A stretch of 64,000 bases of DNA from Emiliania huxleyi CCMP1516 (lineage: Eukaryota > Haptophyta > Isochrysidales > Noelaerhabdaceae): contig NW_005199926.1 in NCBI RefSeq assembly GCF_000372725.1, positions 608,778-672,777 of the forward strand, read 5' to 3'. A program made the translations under genes and the position numbers. Below are positions 57,665 through 64,000 of the stretch, piece by piece (position 1 is the stretch's first letter; each line of letters begins with the position of its first letter). The notes beneath the pieces were generated by a model. The model had not been told where the DNA came from, did not search any database, and saw nothing but the letters and a program-made list of their open reading frames with translations.

Positions 57665-58681
57665 GTGATCCTCCAGGTCAACCCGCTCTCGAGCGAGGCA
57701 CTCCTCCGCTTCCGCATCGACTATCTCAGGCGCGCATTCCGCCAGCTCGAGGGGCGGTTTGAGGCGTGGGCCCTCTTCTGGGCGGACGACGCGGAGCGCT
57801 TGCCCGACCTCGCAACACGCCGTCGCCTCAGCTTGGCATTTCCGGGGCGCACTGCCGTCGTAGACCGCGCGAGGATCGACCGTGCCTTCCCCGCCTTTTT
57901 TGACGCGTTGCCGTGGGGCGGCGAGAAGATTGGCGCACTCGGAGGCACACAGCCGAGGTGGCCATGGATCTTCACGTACGTGGCGGTGCTCGCGGCGTTT
58001 GCACCGCGCCGTGTCGACACCCAGCCGCTCAGCGCGCGCATGCAACGTGCGCCGTATGTCTGGTACGTGGAGTACGATGTGCAGTGGACGGGCGACTTGG
58101 GCGCGATCCTTGCCGACTTTCCGGTCGGCAACGGGACGTACTACGCGTCGGACGTGCTTCACCTTCCGCCGTGGTCGCGCTGGTGGGCCACCAACCTCAC
58201 CAACTTCCGCGGATGGACCGAGCGCTCCTCCGCACAGCTGCAGCTGAACGGGTGGCCTCCGAGGTTGTTGCAGCTCATGGCACACCACACTCGTGCCGGG
58301 CGCGTCTCGTACTGCGAGATGTTTGCGGCGACGATATGCGCCTCAGAGCCGTGGTGCCGGGTCGAAGACGTGGTTCGCGTCCGGCCAGCTCGATTCCCGC
58401 CGCCCGGCTGGAGGGCGCACGGAGCCTTTGGGTGGCGGCCGCGCACCAACACGCTGGAAAAGGTGTGCCGCATCGGAGGCGGCCACAACGCGACGAGCGG
58501 ACAGCTGTTCCACCCAGTTAAGGTCCGGGCAGGCAATGGCACCGCCGAGCCCGCCTCAGACTGCGACTGGGTGTCAAACGCCACGCTCGCCGAGTGGGGT
58601 ACGCCCCCGCGGCAGCCGGCGCTCCCCTCGACGACGAGACTCGAGAGCCACTCGGTCGACCGTTGGTCGAGTCCAGACTGA
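57665..58681 (+). CDS. Glycosyltransferase-like protein, 5' incomplete
   Basis: About 339 residues open to a stop at 58679-58681. Reading continues upstream to about 57600 without an ATG, so a 5' exon is missing or misread. ILQVNPLSSEALLRFRIDYL, GRFEAWALFWADD, a later WIFTYVAVLAAFAPRR and then VWYVEYDVQWTGDLGAILAD, where EYDV could be the Asp-containing metal site of a GT-A-like fold, followed by YYASDVLHLPPWSRWW and CEMFAATICASEPWCRVEDV. Similar proteins occur as large families in algae, without experimental function as far as I know. It contains N-glycosylation sequons (NGT, NLT, NAT). Family call is tentative. The CCCH gene lies just upstream on the same strand. Confidence 0.5.
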   Translation: MILQVNPLSSEALLRFRIDYLRRAFRQLEGRFEAWALFWADDAERLPDLATRRRLSLAFPGRTAVVDRARIDRAFPAFFDALPWGGEKIGALGGTQPRWPWIFTYVAVLAAFAPRRVDTQPLSARMQRAPYVWYVEYDVQWTGDLGAILADFPVGNGTYYASDVLHLPPWSRWWATNLTNFRGWTERSSAQLQLNGWPPRLLQLMAHHTRAGRVSYCEMFAATICASEPWCRVEDVVRVRPARFPPPGWRAHGAFGWRPRTNTLEKVCRIGGGHNATSGQLFHPVKVRAGNGTAEPASDCDWVSNATLAEWGTPPRQPALPSTTRLESHSVDRWSSPD

Positions 58682-58883
58682 TGGCTAGACCTCCATGTGG
58701 CTCCTGACTCCATTCCGACCAGGCTCTCTCTCTTGGCGGCGCCCGCAAGAGCGCAGGTGCAGCCCGCGCGAGGGTGCGCGCACATCCACACCGATGGGGG
58801 CATGGGGCGTGGCATCGAGCGACGCATGTTAATATCATGTGTTGGGGGATCGGATATGCGTGTCACACAGAGCCATCCGGACG

Positions 58884-60122
58884 TTATGATCGTCTCTGCG
58901 ATTCGCTAACCCGAACCACCACGCGCCTAACCTGTACGCTTAGAGGCAACGTCCCACAGACCCCCGGCAGCCGTCGGACGCGGGAGAGCGGCTTATTGCG
59001 CTCGACATCGTCATCATCGTAAATCACATCACACCCGTGTGGGCGGACACGGTCCACTGTCGCAGGCCACCACCATTCTTCGTCATCCAGGCCATACTGT
59101 GCCTCGACGCGGTCGCCGAAAGCGAGGGGCTGCTTGTATGCGCGCACCAGCGCTTGGCCGTTCGCTAACAGCTCATCTTGCAATGCGCCAGGCAATTCAA
59201 GGAGGTAGCCAGACGCTCCGGGCGCTGGGACCCACTTTGCGCCGTCTCCCTCGTATTCGCGGAAGAGCATCTCAAGGTAAGTGGCGTACGGCGGATGCAC
59301 GATCTCCATCCAGTCCTTGTGGAACCGAGGCAGGCGCGCGCACAGACCGCCACGCAGGTCGACTGCAAACACGGCAGCGACTGCACCTGCGTGTACGGCA
59401 CCATCGAAGATGACCTCGCGCACCTCGACTGCGTTGCTTCGGCTTCTTGCGGCGCACAGGCCGGCAGCAGAGGCGGCCGACTCGCTGTCCAGTCGGACCA
59501 GGCGAACTGTGGAGCGCCCGCCAGCAGGTGCGACAAGGTCTGTCGCGATCTTCACAATAGGCTCGGGATTGGCGTTGGCGGGTCGGCGAGCGGGGGGAGG
59601 GTCTGTCCGGCGACGCTTCCGACTGAATGGGGTGGCGCCCTCTTTTGCATGCGCGAACATGGTGAAGGCTAGTGCCTCAGCCAGCCCAGTGGTTGCAGAG
59701 AGCCAGCAGCTTCTCTTGTGATAGCCATGGAGTACGTGCTCCTCGGGGGTGACCACTTTGCCCGGTTCCGGGCTGACGCAGACCGGCCGCCATGGATCGG
59801 GCAAGAGTCCCTCCATGCTGTCCATCGGTTGCGCGGAGCCAGGCAGCATGGAGGCAAATGCACGGTAAACGTGCTTCGGTGGCTCGAGAGATGCCAGAGG
59901 CTCTGCAGGTGGGGGCGGCGTGCTAGGCGCGGCGGCAGCTGATACGTGCGAGCGAGGGTATGCGCTGTACACGCCAACTGAAGCTGCGCAATCACGGCAC
60001 ATGCGTATGCCCTGCAGCTTCTGACCCTCGTGGCAGGCATTGTGATACCAGCGCCTGCATGTGTCGCAGCTCCATCGCGACTCATGGTGTCGCACCGCGC
60101 AGCACGCAAAGACTGTGGTCAT
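58884..60122 (-). CDS. PHD-like finger plus Tudor-like chromatin reader
   Basis: 412 residues from the ATG at 60122. The N-terminal Cys/His cluster (CCAVRHHESRWSCDTCRRWY, HNACHEG, MCRDC) matches a PHD finger, which reads histone tails: C-x-C..CDxCxxWYHxxC..CxxC. The C-terminus (FGDRVEAQYGLDDEEWWWPA, TVDRVRPHGCDVIYDDDDVE) has the VxAxxxxxxxWxxAxV and DVxYDD pattern of Tudor or SGF29-like domains that bind methyl-lysine. Between are a Pro-rich linker, a basic patch (SRKRRRTDPPPARRP), and a segment GYLLELPGALQDELLANGQA. Likely nuclear. Single exon. The GT-like gene ends 200 bp away in convergent orientation. Confidence 0.75.
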   Translation of the reverse strand: MTTVFACCAVRHHESRWSCDTCRRWYHNACHEGQKLQGIRMCRDCAASVGVYSAYPRSHVSAAAAPSTPPPPAEPLASLEPPKHVYRAFASMLPGSAQPMDSMEGLLPDPWRPVCVSPEPGKVVTPEEHVLHGYHKRSCWLSATTGLAEALAFTMFAHAKEGATPFSRKRRRTDPPPARRPANANPEPIVKIATDLVAPAGGRSTVRLVRLDSESAASAAGLCAARSRSNAVEVREVIFDGAVHAGAVAAVFAVDLRGGLCARLPRFHKDWMEIVHPPYATYLEMLFREYEGDGAKWVPAPGASGYLLELPGALQDELLANGQALVRAYKQPLAFGDRVEAQYGLDDEEWWWPATVDRVRPHGCDVIYDDDDVERNKPLSRVRRLPGVCGTLPLSVQVRRVVVRVSESQRRS

Positions 60123-61152
60123 GGAGGACACGGTCAAATGCGGCGAGAGGATACCCTATCAAACTCGAGAACCTCGAGAACACTCGACCGCGGTGGTGGG
60201 GCACGTGCGCGTTTGCGACAGGGTTCGGACTTTTGCGGGGCGAGGTACCTAGGCATGGTGTATTTCACTCGGATTCACTCCCATTGCACCTTCGGTGAGG
60301 GTGTAATTCACGGCCATACCCCAACCAACTTTGGACGGCTGTTCGAGATCTTGCCGAGCGCAGTCTGTGAGCGACGGCTACATTGATTCGAGCGACATTG
60401 AGGCGCTCCTCCGCAACCAACCAGAGACAGACAGAAAGAAGGGTGTCGGCGAGTGGAGCGTGGAGCAGCAGCACACACAGCTCTGCGACACGGACGCGTG
60501 CTTTTTTACCTCACTCCTGGCCTCTGCGCCTGCGGGCTCGGCGGCAGTAGAGGGAGGGGCCGAGGGACCATACCCCCCCCACCCCTCCCTGCCGAGGCGC
60601 GAGGGAGGGCGAACGAGCGAGGGGGGCCGCTGCTGGGGCCGTGCCCGTGGGCGGTCAGCACCATACACCAACCCTTTAGCCTTTTGACCACGATCTCTCT
60701 AATCGTGTGAATGAATTTGTGCTTTGAGGTGTGTCTCCGCCAGGCGCCCTTGGGAGGGTGGTACCTTTTGTGAAACTGAAACGCGAAACGCGATCTGTCT
60801 CGCGTTCCTCAACGCTTGCGATTCAGCTGTCGCGCCGATGGATGGAGCACTTGGAGTGCGGTCATTAACCTCACGCCCAGGACCGGGGAGCTGAGAAGCG
60901 CACCCAGTTGGCCGGACGCTCGGCATCGGGTTGCGGGCAAGAGAGCCCTAGCCCCGGGGGTGCGCGTTCGCAGGGCCATAACACGTCTCCGAGGGTTAGC
61001 CCCGCGTACCAGGTTTCCCCTTAACTGCAGGACGCCCCCTCTACTCGGAGCTAGTGATACGAGAATACTCTCCGAGGGTTGGCCCGTGTACCAGATCACT
61101 CTCCCCACCTATGTAGGGCCCGAACCCTCTGAGGAGACGGCTAACGCGTTCA
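60123..61152. other. Intergenic, no gene recognised
   Basis: Includes a direct repeat of about 30-40 bp (CTCCGAGGGTTAGCCC at about 60987 and CTCCGAGGGTTGGCCC at about 61069) upstream of the NADAR-FHA gene, and an AGGGAGGGCGAACGAGCGAG-type purine stretch. No coding domain seen. Confidence 0.55.
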
Positions 61153-64000
61153 ATGACCTCCCTCTCGCGCGCCTCCAAGCGCAAGGACGCGCGCGACGCG
61201 GCGGAGCGCTCGATCAGCGTCGAGGCCGAGCTCATTGCGCTGCGGCGCAAGGCGGCCGCGTGGGGCGCGAGCGAGGACCAGGAGTCCATCACCGACTTTA
61301 CCGGCCGGTGGGAGGCGCTCGCAAACTGGTTCCCTGCGGCGGTGGTGCACCGCGGTGTGCGCTACGCGTCGGTGGAGCACGCCTTCCAGGCGGCCAAGGC
61401 GGGCGCCGACGCCGACGCCGCGCGCGCGATCCGCGAGGCCAAGACGCCGCAGGCTGCGCATGCGCTCGGGCAGAAGGTTCCGCTGCCGCAGGACTGGGAG
61501 CGGCGCAAGCTGGGGCTGATGGAGGCGCTGCTGCGCGACAAGTTCGTGCGCGATGCGGCGCTGCGCGAGCGACTCCTCCGCACGGACCAGCAGAACCTAA
61601 TCGCGACCAACAGCTGGGGCGAGACGTTCTGGGGCGTGAGCGGCGGCCGCGGCTCAAACGCGCTAGGCAAGGCGCTGATGAAGCTGCGGGGCGAGGCGAG
61701 GGAGGGGTCGGATGTGACCGCGTGGCTCTCCTCCTCGTTTGACCTCGCGCGCGCCGACGACCCGCACGACGGCCTCAGCCTCGAGGCGCGCAAGGGCAGC
61801 CTGCGGCACACACCGCTCGCGACCTCATCCAGGCGCCAACCGCCGCCGAAGCCACCGGCTCCGCCCCCCCTCCCCGCCCCCCTCCCCGCCCCCCGTCAGG
61901 TGCACAAGGGCGGCACCGTCGTCGAGACGGTCGCGCTGCCCGCCGGCCGAGCGGCGCTGCTGCTCGGGAAGCACTCGGCCTGCGACGTGCAGCTCGAGCA
62001 CCCGTCTGTCTCGNNNNNNNNNNNNNNNNNNNNNNNNNNNNNNNNNNNNNNNNNNNNNNNNNNNNNNNNNNNNNNNNNNNNNNNNNNNNNNNNNNNNNNN
62101 NNNNNNNNNNNNNNNNNNNNNNNNNNNNNNNNNNNNNNNNNNNNNNNNNNNNNNNNNNNNNNNNNNNNNNNNNNNNNNNNNNNNNNNNNNNNNNNNNNNN
62201 NNNNNNNNNNNNNNNNNNNNNNNNNNNNNNNNNNNNNNNNNNNNNNNNNNNNNNNNNNNNNNNNNNNNNNNNNNNNNNNNNNNNNNNNNNNNNNNNNNNN
62301 NNNNNNNNNNNNNNNNNNNNNNNNNNNNNNNNNNNNNNNNNNNNNNNNNNNNNNNNNNNNNNNNNNNNNNNNNNNNNNNNNNNNNNNNNNNNNNNNNNNN
62401 NNNNNNNNNNNNNNNNNNNNNNNNNNNNNNNNNNNNNNNNNNNNNNNNNNNNNNNNNNNNNNNNNNNNNNNNNNNNNNNNNNNNNNNNNNNNNNNNNNNN
62501 NNNNNNNNNNNNNNNNNNNNNNNNNNNNNNNNNNNNNNNNNNNNNNNNNNNNNNNNNNNNNNNNNNNNNNNNNNNNNNNNNNNNNNNNNNNNNNNNNNNN
62601 NNNNNNNNNNNNNNNNNNNNNNNNNNNNNNNNNNNNNNNNNNNNNNNNNNNNNNNNNNNNNNNNNNNNNNNNNNNNNNNNNNNNNNNNNNNNNNNNNNNN
62701 NNNNNNNNNNNNNNNNNNNNNNNNNNNNNNNNNNNNNNNNNNNNNNNNNNNNNNNNNNNNNNNNNNNNNNNNNNNNNNNNNNNNNNNNNNNNNNNNNNNN
62801 NNNNNNNNNNNNNNGGGGGAAAAAGAGGGAGGGAAAGAAGGCCCTCCCCTTGAGGACCCCCCCTTTGCTGTCAGGGGTCCCTCTCGAAGACGGCGCGCGC
62901 CTCGTTTGTGGGGGCTCGTCCCGCACGCACGTGTTGCGCGTTTCAAAGGCCGACGGGCTTGGGAAGCTCCAGGGGCAGCACGCGGGGCTAACGGGGCGCC
63001 CCGGCCCGATGGGCCCCTCGGGGCGAACGGGTGGGGTCCTGGTCCCAGGACAGGCCCCCCCCCCCCCCCTCCCTCCCCCCTCCCCTCATTTTCAGGCGCA
63101 GCTCTCGCGCCTCGAGGCGGACGCGGCCGACGAGGCGCCGCTCCTCCTGCGGCTGCCGGGGAGACACGTCCACGACACGTCCACGACATGTCCACGACAC
63201 GTCCCACAGGCGTCACTCTTTGGGCTGCTGCCCGCCGACCGGCGGGGACCCGACCCGGACGCGACCACCGTCTTCGTCGGCAGCCTGCCCCTAGAAGCCG
63301 AGCACAGACCCATACCTCCCCGTATCTCCGCCACATCTCGAGCCCCTAGAAGCCGAGCACAGACCCATACCTCCCCGTATCTCCGCCACATCTCGAGCCC
63401 CTAGAAGCCGAGCACAGACCCATACCTCCCCGTATCTCCGCCACATCTCGAGCCCCTAGAAGCCGAGCACAGACCCATACCTCCCCGTATCTCCGCCACA
63501 TCTCGAGCCCCTAGAAGCCGAGCACAGACCCATACCTCCCCGTATCTCCGCCACATCTCGAGCCCCTAGAAGCCGAGCACAGACCCATACCTCCCCGTAT
63601 CTCCGCCACATCTCGAGCCCCTAGAAGCCGAGCACAGACCCATACCTCCCCGTATCTCCGCCACATCTCGAGCCCCTAGAAGCCGAGCACAGACCCATAC
63701 CTCCCCGTATCTCCGCCACATCTCGAGCCCCTAGAAGCCGAGCACAGACCCATACCTCCCCGTATCTCCGCCATATCTCGAGCCCCTAGAAGCCGAGCAC
63801 AGACCCATACCTCCCCGTATCTCCGCCACATCTCGAGCCCCTAGAAGCCGAGCACAGACCCATACCTCCCCGTATCTCCGCCACATCTCGAGCCCCTAGA
63901 AGCCGAGCACAGACCCGTGTACTCCGGCCAGCACTCGAGAGGAGGCCGTACTCTGGGTCATCGTCTCCGCCGTAGTCAGCGGGCATCCGTATCCCTCGTA
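61153..64000 (+). CDS. NADAR-FHA fusion protein (partial: internal gap, 3' end outside window)
   Basis: From the ATG at 61153, residues about 35-200 form a NADAR (YbiA-like, DUF1768) domain: FTGRWEALANWFPAAVVHRG, YASVEHAFQAAKAG, AHALGQKVPLPQDWE, MEALLRDKFVRDAALRERLL, NSWGETFWGVSGGRGSNALG. NADAR enzymes hydrolyse ADP-ribose N-glycosidic links, including from guanine in DNA or in riboflavin-pathway intermediates. After a Pro-rich linker comes an FHA start (GGTVVETVALPAGRAALLLG, KHSACDVQLEHPSVS), cut by the 801-N gap. The right side resumes with an FHA end (PLEDGARLVCGGSSRTHVLR). Next an exon AQLSRLEADAADEAPLLLRL, a small intron of CACGACACGTCC repeats (about 63160-63208), then ASLFGLLPADRRGP and TTVFVGSLP, the last RRM-like or kinase-like in look only. 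A 55-bp-repeat intron begins near 63285 and is still running at 64000. FHA would tether the hydrolase to phosphorylated partners (inference). Confidence 0.75.
62014..62814. other. Assembly gap (801 N)
   Basis: Interrupts the FHA domain of the NADAR-FHA gene. The first about 60 bases to the right (poly-G, then AGGGAGGG) are poor-looking sequence. Confidence 0.99.
63291..63915 (+). repeat. 55-bp tandem array, about 11.4 copies, in an intron
   Basis: The unit starts CTAGAAGCCGAGCACAGACC and ends CATCTCGAGCCC, with period exactly 55 bp (starts at 63291, 63346, ...). Copies are almost identical; one has CATATC for CACATC (about 63772). Because 55 is not a multiple of 3 the array cannot be a coding repeat; the first copy abuts the last readable codons of an exon. 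After the last copy the sequence continues as single-copy DNA resembling ABC1 kinase intron 7. Confidence 0.9.

Noticed and set aside
63291..63915. CRISPR-like array at 63.3-63.9 kb
   Set aside because: Units are contiguous 55-bp tandem repeats without variable spacers, in a eukaryotic intron; it is a minisatellite.

Overview
This is a eukaryotic nuclear window: very GC-rich, with short introns (about 70-280 bp) that use GC-AG as well as GT-AG boundaries, abundant microsatellites, and two N gaps (8903-9002 and 62014-62814). A likely plastid lumen protein with a bipartite, RR-containing leader, an ABC1-type kinase, GT29 and GT47 glycosyltransferases and a PDZ-tailed myosin suggest a photosynthetic marine protist. 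A haptophyte of the Emiliania/Gephyrocapsa type is my best guess. That is inference; nothing here names the species.

Layout. 0.3-1.7 kb: a Ser/Ala-rich multi-exon gene fragment (-). 2.1-7.0 kb: an unconventional myosin with WW and PDZ tail domains (-). 7.4-12.5 kb: dispersed repeats, a sulfotransferase-like/GT29 gene and a MYND-finger remnant, bounded by an inverted, nearly identical copy of myosin exon 1. 12.7-25.9 kb: a putatively lipid-anchored protein, a protein tyrosine phosphatase (-), an exostosin-type GT47, an F-box-like gene (-), an armadillo-like protein (-), a ubiquitin-like protein (-) and a Pro-rich type II membrane protein. 26.3-32.3 kb: an inositol polyphosphate kinase, a small lumenal protein and an ABC1/UbiB kinase with ten exons. 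32.3-37 kb: repeats, a broken serine carboxypeptidase fragment, a small ORF and a TLC-domain membrane protein (-). 37.5-44.3 kb: an FHA protein and a large glucan-active membrane protein (-). 44.3-49.8 kb: mostly repeats, with a GEP4-like phosphatase and a nested pair of TIR elements. 49.8-61 kb: a Cys-containing hypothetical protein, THOC5, a RING-H2 ligase (-), a wHTH/CCCH/cold-shock RNA-binding protein, a glycosyltransferase-like gene and a PHD/Tudor-like reader (-). 61.2-64 kb: a NADAR-FHA gene that runs off the window inside an intron carrying a 55-bp tandem array.

The genes do not form a pathway. Glycan enzymes recur (GT29, GT47, GH72/GH16-like, a GT-like gene), as do RNA, chromatin and signalling proteins. 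The strongest theme is intron origin. Many introns are flanked by direct repeats of about 8 bp (in one case 25 bp) whose 5' copy supplies the GC or GT donor. Three introns in two unrelated genes share one sequence family, and two of these carry a hairpin with compensatory base changes. This is what introner-type transposable introns would look like.
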